The notes under the pieces were generated by a model, which worked only from the letters and a program-made list of their open reading frames with translations, ran no database searches and was not told the origin of the DNA. Shown piece after piece: positions 54,394 through 63,240 of a stretch of 64,000 nucleotides of DNA (its first letter is position 1; every line of letters starts with the position of its first letter). The position numbers and the translations under genes were made by a program. This DNA is from Microbulbifer agarilyticus (GTDB taxonomy: Bacteria; Pseudomonadota; Gammaproteobacteria; Pseudomonadales; Cellvibrionaceae), in assembly GCF_020171345.1 (NCBI RefSeq), contig NZ_JAIUZM010000005.1:62001-126000 (forward strand). Direction: 5' to 3'.

Positions 54394-55284
54394 ATGGCCG
54401 ATCTAGTAATCCTTGCTGCACCCGGCATGGGGGCCGTAAACGAAGACTTCGCCGAGCCACTGTTCCAGGCACTCGAGTCGGCGCTGGGCGACGAATGGTC
54501 CCGGATTCATACCGAAACCATCCTCTGCGATACGCACTTGCAGCCAAACATCGAACGCGTGTTCGACGCCATGCAAAAGCGCGATATGGATTACCTGCGC
54601 GCACGCAAGTTTATGCTGTGTGGCCTCGCCGAAGCCTCTGCGCAGCTGGCGGATATACACCAGCGCGGCGGTAACTACGACAAGAGCCAGCAGGCGATAT
54701 ACCAGACCTTCGAGCGCGCCGCCAAAGCCACCAGCGACAAGACCCCGGTCATATTGCTTACCCACTCCATCGGTTGCAGTACCCTGTCCAATTACCTGTG
54801 GGATGCCCAGCGCCCCACTATCAGTCACGGTATCTGGCGCGACGGTGGCCCCAAGGGCGTGCACAAAGGTTCCGCCAAAGACCTGTTTCTGCGCGGCAAG
54901 ACGCTTAGCCACTGGTACACCCTCGGCGCGAGCAACCCCTTGTGGTCCGCCGGCATGGCCCGCGACCAGATCCAGGCCGTCACCTCAGATACCCGCGGTT
55001 ATCACTTCCGCTGGAAAAACTTCTACCATCCGGACGACCTGTTCGGCTGGCCCCTGAAGCCCCTCAGTCCCTCCTATAACCAGGCCGTCTACCGCGACTT
55101 CGAAACCCGCCCGCTGTCCGACTGGACCGCCGCCAGCTGGGGACCGCAACTGGTTTCCCATGACGGCTACTGGGAGAACCCTTTGGTGCACAAGAACCTG
55201 GTCGAAGATGTGAAAGAGGTGCTGAAGAAGTCCTCAACACGCCGCCCGAGCCCGCTAAAAAGAACATCGGAAGTGGTGGTTTGA
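54394..55284 (+). CDS. alpha/beta-hydrolase-like protein
   Basis: A 296-residue cytoplasmic protein. The segment VILLTHSIGCSTLSNYLWD (about residues 127-145) has a nucleophile-elbow-like form (HSIGC instead of GxSxG), preceded by a hydrophobic strand. This suggests an alpha/beta-hydrolase fold. The opening DLVILAAPGMG also fits the first strand and oxyanion loop. I cannot name the family or substrate. GGGAGCG precedes ATG. It is monocistronic, followed by a large inverted repeat. Confidence 0.65.
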   Translation: MADLVILAAPGMGAVNEDFAEPLFQALESALGDEWSRIHTETILCDTHLQPNIERVFDAMQKRDMDYLRARKFMLCGLAEASAQLADIHQRGGNYDKSQQAIYQTFERAAKATSDKTPVILLTHSIGCSTLSNYLWDAQRPTISHGIWRDGGPKGVHKGSAKDLFLRGKTLSHWYTLGASNPLWSAGMARDQIQAVTSDTRGYHFRWKNFYHPDDLFGWPLKPLSPSYNQAVYRDFETRPLSDWTAASWGPQLVSHDGYWENPLVHKNLVEDVKEVLKKSSTRRPSPLKRTSEVVV

Positions 55285-55304
55285 CCACAGTAGCTGGAAT
55301 TTAA

Positions 55305-55419
55305 GGTGGTGATGCCGGGTAGCCTCTTGTGAGACCGTCTGCGGCCAGGACGGCCGCAGACGAGCCCCCATGGATGGGTATACGGCGTGTCTCACAAGAG
55401 GCTACCCGGTAGCACCACC
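55305..55419. repeat. 115-bp nested inverted repeat element
   Basis: Perfect 21-bp arms (55315-55335 and 55389-55409) extend outward with two mismatches to 55305 and 55419. Inside them are an 11-bp hairpin (55336-55362, CGTCTGCGGCC / GGCCGCAGACG, loop AGGAC) and a short CCCAT/ATGGG hairpin. The whole could fold as a three-way junction. It resembles a MITE- or REPIN-like unit; a structured RNA is also possible. Confidence 0.75.
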
Positions 55420-55512
55420 GCCACGGTGCTAACAGCAGGGTGCACGGGACCAACTTAGCCGGATAAGACCTTGGGCGTTATACTCGCCACCGAAGATAAA
55501 ACAGGTACTCCC

Positions 55513-56163
55513 ATGGCTCTGCAATTTCACTCGGTCCCCGTCACACCCTTCCAGCAAAACTGTACCCTGCTGTGGTGCGATGAAAGCAAGCGCGCCGCCG
55601 TGGTTGACCCGGGTGGTGACATCGACCGTATCCTCGCTGCCGTCGAAGAGCGCGGCCTCAAACTGGAAAAAATCCTCCTGACCCACGGCCACCTCGATCA
55701 CGTCGGCGGCACCGCACCGCTGTCACGCCAGCTCGACCTGCCCGTCGAGGGGCCTCAGGAGGCCGACCAGTTCTGGATCGAAAAAATTGTTGCCCAGGCC
55801 CAAGCCTATGGCTTCCCGCCGGTAGAAACCTTTACCCCGGATCGCTGGCTCAAGGACGGCGATACCGTCACCGTCGCCGACGAAGTGCTCGAAGTCGTGC
55901 ACTGCCCAGGCCACACCCCTGGCCACGTCATCTTCTTCCACCGCGACAGTGGGCTCGCGCTGGTGGGCGACGTACTTTTCGCCGGCTCTATCGGCCGCAC
56001 CGACTTCCCCATGAGCAATCATCAGGACCTGATCGACTCCATTACCAAAAAGCTCTGGCCGCTGGGCGATGCGGTGAAGTTCATCCCCGGTCACGGGCCC
56101 ATGTCCACATTTGGGCAGGAGCGCCAGACCAACCCGTTTGTCGCTGACAAGCGCTTTGGCTGA
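55513..56163 (+). CDS. MBL-fold hydrolase (glyoxalase II / YcbL-like)
   Basis: A 216-residue cytoplasmic metallo-beta-lactamase-fold protein. THGHLDHVGG holds the zinc ligands HxHxDH, with later ligands in HCPGHTPGHV, LVGDVLF and PGHGPM. This matches the YcbL/glyoxalase II-like single-domain hydrolases, which cleave thioesters. ATG 55513 was chosen because the family starts at this point (MALQFHSVPVTPFQQN). It is preceded by the 115-bp inverted repeat. Confidence 0.9.
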   Translation: MALQFHSVPVTPFQQNCTLLWCDESKRAAVVDPGGDIDRILAAVEERGLKLEKILLTHGHLDHVGGTAPLSRQLDLPVEGPQEADQFWIEKIVAQAQAYGFPPVETFTPDRWLKDGDTVTVADEVLEVVHCPGHTPGHVIFFHRDSGLALVGDVLFAGSIGRTDFPMSNHQDLIDSITKKLWPLGDAVKFIPGHGPMSTFGQERQTNPFVADKRFG

Positions 56164-56223
56164 TTCAGCACCGGTTCACCGAGTACGGTGTTGAATGGCC
56201 GGGTATCAATGGCGGAACCCCAT

Positions 56224-56817
56224 ATGACCTCCTCAATAAAAAGCTGGAAGCTGATAACCCTTATCGTATTGCCCATCTGGATACTGCTCGGCAGCGGCTG
56301 TGCGGTCATTTCCGAAAGCGAATGCCAGGCAGGGCTCTGGTACGAGCGCGGCCTTGAAGATGGTGCCCGTGGTAGAGGCCAGGGTACCGTGTACAAAATT
56401 GCGCAGAAGTGTCACGAGTACGGGGTGCGTACCGATACTGAAGCCTGGATGCGCGGTCATGAAGAGGGTGTGGAAAGATACTGCACCCCGGAAAACGGTT
56501 TTGTCGTGGGGCGCCGGGGGCGCAACTATGAAGGCGTGTGTAGCGGCCCCAGTGCGGATTTGTTTCTCGCCAATTACGAGCGGGGCCTCGCTGTTTATCA
56601 GGCTGAAAAGCAGTACAACGCGCTGGTTGATCGCTACCATGATGTGGAGCGTGAGGTGGATGAGATCGAAGAGGCGCTGGATGAGACGGAAATCAAAGAA
56701 GAGGCCCGCTCCTTGCGTCGCCAGCGTCGCACCCTGCTGCGGGAAATGCGTCACCTGGAAGCTGAGATGATGCACTTTGGTGGCTTTGGTGCTTTTAATC
56801 CACTGCTGTTTTACTGA
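56224..56817 (+). CDS. DUF2799-type lipoprotein
   Basis: A 197-residue lipoprotein. From ATG 56224 the signal ends in LLGSGC, a lipobox. The mature part has SESECQAGLWYERGLEDG and WMRGHEEGVERYC, the DUF2799 pattern. Residues from about 140 on are a charged coiled coil (EREVDEIEEALDETEIKEEA). Upstream starts (GTG 56188, ATG 56209) are possible but give a poorer signal. It is probably in the outer membrane or periplasm; the role is unknown. Confidence 0.8.
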   Translation: MTSSIKSWKLITLIVLPIWILLGSGCAVISESECQAGLWYERGLEDGARGRGQGTVYKIAQKCHEYGVRTDTEAWMRGHEEGVERYCTPENGFVVGRRGRNYEGVCSGPSADLFLANYERGLAVYQAEKQYNALVDRYHDVEREVDEIEEALDETEIKEEARSLRRQRRTLLREMRHLEAEMMHFGGFGAFNPLLFY

Positions 56818-56858
56818 TATTTTTCGCGGTAATTGAAGAAATATCGAGAGGTGATGAT

Positions 56859-57290
56859 ATGGCGATCTGGCACGGCGACATTGACTTGGATGCTGCGAAC
56901 CAATCTATGGAAAACAGCATGCCGACCTATCTGGGAATGAAGCTTACCGAGCTCGGCGATGACTTTATTGTGGGCACCATGCCGGTGGACGAGCGCACTC
57001 GCCAACCGTTCGGTATTCTGCACGGCGGCGCCAGCGTCGCCCTGGCCGAGACCCTGGGCTCCATGGCTGCAAATATGGTGGTGGATACCACAAAATTTTA
57101 TTGCGTTGGTCAGGAGATTAATGCCAATCACCTGCGCCCGGTGGTCGACGGTGAAGTAACCGGCAAGGCGACGGCGGTACATATTGGGCGCACCAGCCAG
57201 GTGTGGGAAATCCGCATCCATGATACGCGCGGTAAACTCAACTGTATTTCCCGTATCACCATGGCGGTGGTACCAGTGCCTGCCCGCTAA
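56859..57290 (+). CDS. hotdog-fold thioesterase (PaaI/MenI-like)
   Basis: A 143-residue protein. The active-site helix is HGGASVALAETLGS (Glu catalytic, about residue 64), and LHGG precedes it as in the PaaI_thioesterase family. It hydrolyses acyl- or aryl-CoA thioesters in the cytoplasm; 1,4-dihydroxy-2-naphthoyl-CoA or phenylacetyl-CoA types are possible. AGAGGTGA precedes ATG. It lies 41 bp after the lipoprotein gene and 33 bp before the YgjP-like gene. Confidence 0.9.
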   Translation: MAIWHGDIDLDAANQSMENSMPTYLGMKLTELGDDFIVGTMPVDERTRQPFGILHGGASVALAETLGSMAANMVVDTTKFYCVGQEINANHLRPVVDGEVTGKATAVHIGRTSQVWEIRIHDTRGKLNCISRITMAVVPVPAR

Positions 57291-57323
57291 TATCTTTTAC
57301 CCTAAGTATTTCCAGTTTAAGCA

Positions 57324-58034
57324 ATGAGTGTGACCGGGGATCTGTTTACCTTCGAGGATATTTCCTACCGCCTCTCACGCTCGCCGCGGCGCAAGCGTTT
57401 GGGCCTTGTGGTGACGGAAACAGGCCCGGAGGTACGGATTCCCCAGCGCTGTGCCGAGCGCCATGGTCACCAGTTTCTGCGCGATAATATCGCCTGGGTG
57501 CGCGAACAGTTGCGTGGGCTTGAGCATCGTAAGGCACAGGTACCCGAACATCATTTCGCGTTTGGTGCGAAGTTTCCCTGGCTGGGTAAGACACTGGAAT
57601 TGGATCGTGCGGCCCGTGCGGCAGATGCCGGTATCCGCGATGGCTACATCCAGCTGTATAGCCGCATAAAAGAACCCGATGAAAGGCAGCTTCAAACCGC
57701 GTTGCAGAAGCTGTACCAGCGCGAAGCGTTGTCGGTATTAACGCAAAAGTCACAATGGTTTGCCGGCCAACTCGGTCTGCAATTTGCTTCGGTAAAGGTG
57801 CGGCGCACACGCAGCAAATGGGGGCATTGCACCACTCGCGGCGAGCTCCAGTACAACTGGTTGGTATGTCTGGCACCGGAACCCGTGGTGGATTACCTGG
57901 TGATCCACGAAGTCTGCCATTTGCGTCACCACAATCACGGGCGTGAATTCTGGGCGTTGGTGGCGAGCTTGTGCCCCGACTACAAACAGCTGCGGTGTTG
58001 GCTCAAGGAAAATGGACACCGCTTGCAACTATAG
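57324..58034 (+). CDS. YgjP-like zinc metallopeptidase
   Basis: A 236-residue protein of the YgjP/DUF45 metallopeptidase family. HEVCHLRHHNHGREFW (near residue 194) provides the HExxH zinc motif and third ligand. The preceding RSKWGHCTTRGELQYNW is the family signature. It is cytoplasmic, with no signal. The cellular substrate is not known. The ribosome site is weak. Confidence 0.9.
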   Translation: MSVTGDLFTFEDISYRLSRSPRRKRLGLVVTETGPEVRIPQRCAERHGHQFLRDNIAWVREQLRGLEHRKAQVPEHHFAFGAKFPWLGKTLELDRAARAADAGIRDGYIQLYSRIKEPDERQLQTALQKLYQREALSVLTQKSQWFAGQLGLQFASVKVRRTRSKWGHCTTRGELQYNWLVCLAPEPVVDYLVIHEVCHLRHHNHGREFWALVASLCPDYKQLRCWLKENGHRLQL

Positions 58035-58144
58035 TGCTGCTCATTAAGTGTGCTATCGCACAAGAATCGTAACCCAGCGCAAGTTTCTACTTATCCCCCC
58101 CATTCTGGCGTAAACTGCCAGCATCATTTTTAAGGCTAGCCGGT

Positions 58145-58513
58145 ATGGAATTGGAACCTCTCGGAGACGACTTTGAGGAAAACTGCGCCCGCTTTCTGCC
58201 AGAAGCGGTAGAGCAGGGCTGTGTGTGGGCTCTGGAAGGAGAGGAGGGCTTTGCCCTGTGCGAATCGGAGCGCCGCGCCGACACCGATGTCATGCCGTTC
58301 TGGTCCCAGCGGGAATATGCCGAGGCACATGTCGCCGATGATTGGTCCAACTACCAGGTCGTGCCGATTGACCTTGAAGAGTTTATGGACGACTGGCTCG
58401 AAGGTATGCACCAGGACGTGCTGCTGGTGGGTATTAACTGGAACGACGAAATGGAAGGGGAAGAAATTGAGCCCCTCGACCTGCTTGAACAGCTGGAGCA
58501 GGAGCTGCAATAG
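58145..58513 (+). CDS. DUF2750 family protein
   Basis: A 122-residue acidic protein. CVWALEGEEGFALCESE, then PFWSQREYAEAH, and VPIDLEEFMDDWLEGM match DUF2750. The length is normal and there is no signal. The function is unknown. It is a single gene, with the VOC protein 99 bp downstream. Confidence 0.85.
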   Translation: MELEPLGDDFEENCARFLPEAVEQGCVWALEGEEGFALCESERRADTDVMPFWSQREYAEAHVADDWSNYQVVPIDLEEFMDDWLEGMHQDVLLVGINWNDEMEGEEIEPLDLLEQLEQELQ

Positions 58514-58612
58514 CAGCTCTCTTTGACTGAAAAATAAACAAGAATAAGCCAGCGACAACTTTCGCATGAGACATCTGGACGCTGGAAACAAATCACCCGA
58601 GGGAGGTCTTAG

Positions 58613-58999
58613 GTGAGTCAGTTTTCTGGGGTGCAAAGTGTTATCTACGGCGTTACCGATTTACCGGAAGCCAAGGCCTGGTATACCACCCTGCTCGAAA
58701 GCGAGCCGTATTTTGATACGGAATGTTATGTGGGTTTCAATGTGGGGGGCTTTGAATTAGGTCTCGACCCCAGCGCACGCAATGTGATCAGTCGTGCTGA
58801 CGGCGTGGTGGCCTACTGGGGTGTGACGGACATTGCTGCTCAGGTTGAGCGCATGAGCGAACTCGGCGCCCGCCTGCATGGGGAAATTGTCGATGTCGGG
58901 GACGGCATCTTGATGGCCAGTTTCCTCGACCCGTTCGGCAATGTATTTGGCCTGATCCAGAATCCCTACTTCAAGCCGTCCCAGGAATCGTCCAGCTGA
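58613..58999 (+). CDS. VOC family (glyoxalase/bleomycin-resistance) protein
   Basis: A 128-residue protein with one pair of beta-alpha-beta-beta-beta units. GVTDLPEAKAWYTTLL opens it, VGFNVGGFELGLDP follows, and FLDPFGNVFGLIQNP closes it with a metal-site-like region. It is probably a small-molecule-binding or isomerase-type enzyme; the substrate is unknown. The start is GTG 58613, supported by GGGAGG at good spacing. Confidence 0.85.
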   Translation: MSQFSGVQSVIYGVTDLPEAKAWYTTLLESEPYFDTECYVGFNVGGFELGLDPSARNVISRADGVVAYWGVTDIAAQVERMSELGARLHGEIVDVGDGILMASFLDPFGNVFGLIQNPYFKPSQESSS

Positions 59000-59044
59000 G
59001 ACCGGCAACCAACTAAGACAGAGCGCACTATTGGAGCAGTACAC

Positions 59045-59977
59045 GTGAGCAAGCTACCCGCCAACCGCTTCCGCCCTTCCGATCAGGGGTTCGCCGCCGA
59101 GAGCCTGGCGCAGATCGGTCGCGGTTACGTGGTACCGGACCGGGTAGCGCTGATTACCGGTTGCTCCAGCGGCATTGGCCGCGAGCTGGCGCTGGCCCTG
59201 CACGCCCGTGGCACCATCGTGATTGCCACTGCGCGCCGCGCCGAAAGCCTGCTGGAACTGGCGGACCTGGGAATCGCCACGGAATCTCTGGACGTCAACA
59301 GCCAGGCGGATATCAACCGCGTGGTGCACGCCATCAAGACCGCCTACGGTCGCCTGGATATCCTGGTCAACAATGCCGGTTACGGCCAGATGGGGCCACT
59401 GCTGGAGCTGGATACCCGCGCGCTGGAAGCCCAGTTCCGCACCAATGTATTCGCCCCCATGGCGCTGGCGCGGGCCTGCGCGCCGCTGCTCAAGTCGCAA
59501 CGCAGCGGGGTGATTTGCAATATTGGCTCTGTCTCCGGTGTCTTGGCCACGCCATTCTCCGGTGCCTATTGTGCGTCCAAGTCTGCCCTGCACAGCCTGT
59601 CCGATGTCCTGCGCCTGGAACTGAAGCCGTTTGGCATCCGCGTGGTGACCGTGCAGCCCGGCGCTATCGCCTCCGAATTTGGCCGTCACGCCGAGACCTC
59701 CCTGCGCGGATTGCTGGCGCCGGACTCCTGGTACAAGCGCAGCGAAGACCATGTGCGCGCCCGCGCCGTTGAATCCCAGCAAAACGCCACCCTGGCCCGC
59801 GACCTGGCCAAGCGCCTGGCCGCGGAACTGTTGCGCAAGCGCCCGGCGTGGATACTGCGTATCGGCAATAAGAGCCGTCTGTTACCGTGGATGGCGCGCT
59901 GGTTACCCCGCTGGCTGCGGGATCGCATCCTGTCCAAACGCTTTGGCCTGAAGCGGCTGCAGCTCTCTAACCAGTAG
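59045..59977 (+). CDS. short-chain dehydrogenase/reductase
   Basis: A 310-residue NAD(P)-dependent oxidoreductase. TGCSSGIGRE binds the cofactor, NNAGYG and the catalytic Ser (GSVSG) and YCASK (Tyr, Lys) follow in normal order. A basic C-terminal extension of about 50 residues (KRPAWILRIGNKSRLLPWM) may contact a membrane. The start is GTG 59045 with GGAG upstream; it follows the VOC gene by 45 bp. The substrate is unknown; lipid or retinol-like alcohols are usual for this subgroup. Confidence 0.87.
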   Translation: MSKLPANRFRPSDQGFAAESLAQIGRGYVVPDRVALITGCSSGIGRELALALHARGTIVIATARRAESLLELADLGIATESLDVNSQADINRVVHAIKTAYGRLDILVNNAGYGQMGPLLELDTRALEAQFRTNVFAPMALARACAPLLKSQRSGVICNIGSVSGVLATPFSGAYCASKSALHSLSDVLRLELKPFGIRVVTVQPGAIASEFGRHAETSLRGLLAPDSWYKRSEDHVRARAVESQQNATLARDLAKRLAAELLRKRPAWILRIGNKSRLLPWMARWLPRWLRDRILSKRFGLKRLQLSNQ

Positions 59978-60101
59978 TCCCTGAAACGTCTTTGCCGTCG
60001 TTTTCCTTGGTTTCTCTATAGACGTTGCGCTTTTCCACTATGTTTGTGGATAGCCCAATGATTTTCCTCGGGCCAAATCAGAAGTGGAATCTTCTTCCCC
60101 T

Positions 60102-62030
60102 ATGGCCCTCGACCAGATCACCATTCTTGGCATCATCGTCGTCACCATCGGCCTGTTTATCTGGGGGCGGTGGCGTCACGATATGGTGGCGCTGGCATCG
60201 TTACTGGCCTGCGTGTTCACCGGGTTGATTGAGCCCGAAGATGCCTTCGCCGGGTTTGGTCACCCGGCGGTGGTCACCGTGGCCTGTGTGTTGATCCTGA
60301 GCCGCGGCCTGCAGAGTACCGGGGCGATGGATGCTCTGGCGCAAAAGGTGGTACCCAAACGCGGGGGAATCACCATGGCCATCGCCGCGCTGACCGCATT
60401 GGGTGCAGCGATGTCCGGCTTTATGAATAACGTCGGCGCCATGGCGCTGCTGATGCCGGTGGCCACGGATCTTGCGGTTCGCCACCAGTTGCCGCCGGGC
60501 AAGGTACTGATGCCGCTTTCCTTTGGCACCATTCTCGGTGGCATGACCACCCTTATTGGCACTCCCCCGAACCTGATTGTTTCCGGCTTTCGCGCCAATA
60601 CCGGCGCCGGTGGCTATGGCATGTTCGACTTCACCCCGGTGGGGGTAGTGGTGGCGTTGGTCGGTATTGTGTTTGTTGCATTGATCGGCTGGCGGTTGGT
60701 ACCTGCGCGCACCCAGGCGGGCGCCAGTACCTTCGATACCGGCACCTACCTCACCGAAGCGCTGGTCGGGGACAAGAGCGCTGCCATCGGTAAGTCCCTC
60801 GCCGAGCTGGTAAAAATGATTGGCGATGATGATGCGCAGGTGATTGGCCTGGTGCACAACAATGCGCGGGTTTCCACCGCCATGCCTGGCCTGCGGGTAC
60901 GCGCCGGCGACCTGCTATTGATCGAAGCGGAGCCCGCGTCTCTGTCTTCTGTACTTTCCAGTCTGGGGCTCAGTTTGACGGCAGATCCGCAATCGGGTGT
61001 GGCGGCCAAAGCTGCCTCTTCCGTCGCACAAGAAACGTCCACGGGTGATGCAGTACAAACGGATACCGGCGAAGCTACAGACGCGCTGGAAGTAGAGCCG
61101 GAGGCGGAGCAGGGTAAGGAAAGTAAAAAGGAAGCAAAGAAAGACAGCGACGATAAGCGCTCCAGGGAGCAGGACGATCTGGTAATGCGCGAGCTGGTGG
61201 TGCTGCCGGACTCTTATTTGATTGGCCGCAGTGCCGAACATTTACGCCTGGCCGGGCGCTACGAGACCAACCTGCTGGCCCTGTCGCGCCAGGGGCGTCG
61301 CTCGGTAAAACGCCTGCGTTCCACACCACTGATGAGTGGCGATACGCTGCTGATGATGGGCAGTGAGGAAAACCTGGCACGCTTCGCCAACGAACAGCGT
61401 TGCGTGCCGCTGGCACAGCGCGACATCAGTATGCCCAACAAGGAAAAAGCCTACGTGGCGCTGGTGGCCATGGCGTTGGCGGTCGCGGGCGCCGCCTTTG
61501 GCCTGATGCCCGCCGCCATTTCTTTCGCCACCTGTGTGCTGGCCTTTATGGCGTTGAAAGTTGTGCCGCTGCGCAATGCATACGAAGCGGTAGACGGCTC
61601 GGTGGTGGTGTTGCTTGGCGCATTAATCGCCGTGGCGCAGGTGATGGATACCACCGGTGCCGCGGATGTGGTGGCGAAAACGATGCTGGAAAACTTGGCG
61701 CAGGAAAATCCGCTGTATGCGCTGGTGCTGATTCTGGTGGTCACCATGACCCTGTCGGACTTTATGAATAACGCCGCTACTGCCGCGGTGATGTGCGCCA
61801 TTGCGCTCAGTGCGGCCGAGCAGTTGCATGTGAATCCAGACAGCTTTTTGATGGCGGTGGCGATAGGCGCGTCGTGTGCCTTTCTGACGCCGGTGGGGCA
61901 CCAGAACAATACGCTGATTCTGAGCCCGGGTGGTTTTAAATTCGGCGATTACTGGCCAATGGGTTTGCCGCTGGAAATCCTGGTGTTGCTCGTTGCGGTG
62001 CCCACACTGTTGTGGGTATGGCCGCTGTAG
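60102..62030 (+). CDS. SLC13/DASS-like membrane transporter with two RCK (TrkA-C) domains
   Basis: A 642-residue transporter. The membrane parts on both sides contain MSGFMNNVGAMALLMPVA and SDFMNNAATAAVMCAIA, the paired re-entrant signature of the divalent anion:sodium symporter (ArsB/NhaD-like) superfamily. Two TrkA-C domains sit between them, and they are separated by an acidic/lysine-rich linker of about 55 residues. It probably moves anions such as sulfate or dicarboxylates, but the ligand is unknown. ATG 60102 is preferred over GTG 60084. Confidence 0.88.
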   Translation: MALDQITILGIIVVTIGLFIWGRWRHDMVALASLLACVFTGLIEPEDAFAGFGHPAVVTVACVLILSRGLQSTGAMDALAQKVVPKRGGITMAIAALTALGAAMSGFMNNVGAMALLMPVATDLAVRHQLPPGKVLMPLSFGTILGGMTTLIGTPPNLIVSGFRANTGAGGYGMFDFTPVGVVVALVGIVFVALIGWRLVPARTQAGASTFDTGTYLTEALVGDKSAAIGKSLAELVKMIGDDDAQVIGLVHNNARVSTAMPGLRVRAGDLLLIEAEPASLSSVLSSLGLSLTADPQSGVAAKAASSVAQETSTGDAVQTDTGEATDALEVEPEAEQGKESKKEAKKDSDDKRSREQDDLVMRELVVLPDSYLIGRSAEHLRLAGRYETNLLALSRQGRRSVKRLRSTPLMSGDTLLMMGSEENLARFANEQRCVPLAQRDISMPNKEKAYVALVAMALAVAGAAFGLMPAAISFATCVLAFMALKVVPLRNAYEAVDGSVVVLLGALIAVAQVMDTTGAADVVAKTMLENLAQENPLYALVLILVVTMTLSDFMNNAATAAVMCAIALSAAEQLHVNPDSFLMAVAIGASCAFLTPVGHQNNTLILSPGGFKFGDYWPMGLPLEILVLLVAVPTLLWVWPL

Positions 62031-62051
62031 GCGGCAGTATAAAAACGTATT

Positions 62052-62498
62052 TCAAGCGATGTCGTCACCGGGCTTTTGTGTCAGGTCCGTAAGGTACTCA
62101 CTGCAAAAACGCAGGGCATCGGTCACCGTGACAATACCCGCGAGTTCCCCCTCTCTCATCACCAGCACCGAGCCGATGCCGGTATCCGCCATGGCCAGCA
62201 GAATCCTGTCTAATGGGTCGTGGATGTCGGCGATATACGGGCGGCGCGCGCACAGGTCGCGCACGTACAGCTGCTGCTCCTCCAGTCGGTGACCGGGCGA
62301 CTGAACCCGGTCAATATCGCCGCGGGAGATAATGGTTTCCAGATCGCCATCGCGGGTTACCGGCAGGTGATGTACCTGATGTTCCTCCATCAACGATTCG
62401 GCGGCTTCGATGGGGGAGTCGATATCGATGTGATAGGGGAACGGCGTCATCAGTGCCGCGAGTGTGGGCATATGGTGGATATCCCGTATTTTACGCAT
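62052..62498 (-). CDS. CBS-domain pair protein
   Basis: A 148-residue protein made of two CBS domains (about residues 10-65 and 85-140), including HHLPVTRDGDLETIISRGDI and GSVLVMREGELAGIVTVTDA. CBS pairs bind adenosine nucleotides and regulate other proteins. ATG 62498 has AGGGGA upstream; the frame stays open further up. It is convergent with the transporter gene and has no partner domain. Confidence 0.85.
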   Translation of the reverse strand: MRKIRDIHHMPTLAALMTPFPYHIDIDSPIEAAESLMEEHQVHHLPVTRDGDLETIISRGDIDRVQSPGHRLEEQQLYVRDLCARRPYIADIHDPLDRILLAMADTGIGSVLVMREGELAGIVTVTDALRFCSEYLTDLTQKPGDDIA

Positions 62499-62700
62499 GT
62501 GTTCGATCCCCTGATGGCGATAGTCCTGTTCTCTGCAAAAGAATAGAACAGTGGTTTGGCAGTCTGAAGACAATTGCGAGAGCGAAGCATTTAGCGACTT
62601 CTGGCTAATATCCCGCTAACCATATCGACGAATATAAAAAGGAAATCGAATTAAGCGGGCAATGGTTGGCTATTGAATATCAACACAGTATTATGCGCAG

Positions 62701-62757
62701 CCCTCGCTGAGGTACCGTTGGAGGTTTACGGTGCCGTTAACGAAGAGTCAGCGAGGG
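62701..62757. repeat. nested hairpin, 57 bp
   Basis: Outer arms CCCTCGCTGA / TCAGCGAGGG (10 bp, perfect) and inner arms GGTACCGT / ACGGTGCC (8 bp with one G-U). The loop is about 9 bases. It could be a structured RNA element or a palindromic repeat. Confidence 0.65.
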
Positions 62758-62997
62758 AATAATTTCCCAAGTATGCTTGAAATATCGGAAAACGGTATTA
62801 CTTTTGTCTTGTTCGGGTTTGCGATTTAGTAATGCTATTTACCTGATTGGCTATTTTAATCCTGCAAAATAAATATTTAGACGCAAGTCGGTTAATATTT
62901 TGGGGTGCTAATGTTTTTCGGTTAATCGCCGCTATTTCGAGACAGTCTGGCTGTCAGTATTCGCTGGATCAAACCGCCGAAGATCCGTGACACCTGT

Positions 62998-63024
62998 GGC
63001 GCACCAACTGCAATTTGGTGTGCC
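62998..63024. repeat. 10-bp hairpin upstream of the MvaT-like gene
   Basis: GGCGCACCAA / TTGGTGTGCC, one G-U pair, 7-base loop, about 215 bp before the MvaT-like start. Confidence 0.55.
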
Positions 63025-63240
63025 TTGTGTATATGCAAAGACTGGATGTTTGCAAATACAGGGTAGGTCGCCGCGTCAATGGGAAATATACAACCGAAGG
63101 ATATGGGGTTTGTCCCATTATTTCGTACTCTTCGTTTTTTGCTACTTCAAATCAAAGCGGCATGCCGCACACCAGTACAAAATAAAACACGCCATTTAGG
63201 CTAGGCGTTTACACGCAATATATATCGAGGCTCTATATAT

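Larger units (their letters stand above)
62499..63240. other. 742-bp intergenic region with two hairpins
   Basis: It is AT-rich, with no convincing gene (a 70-codon frame at 62987-63199 lacks a ribosome site and family features). It contains a nested inverted repeat at 62701-62757 and a 10-bp hairpin at 62998-63024. It should carry the promoters of the CBS and MvaT-like genes and could hold a small RNA. Confidence 0.5.

Noticed and set aside
55305-55419. Integron attC site or terminator
   Set aside because: No integron-type core sites or integrase are present and there is no T run after either arm.
62987-63199. 70-codon open frame in the gap before the MvaT-like gene
   Set aside because: No ribosome site, low-complexity end, and it overlaps a hairpin; treated as non-coding.
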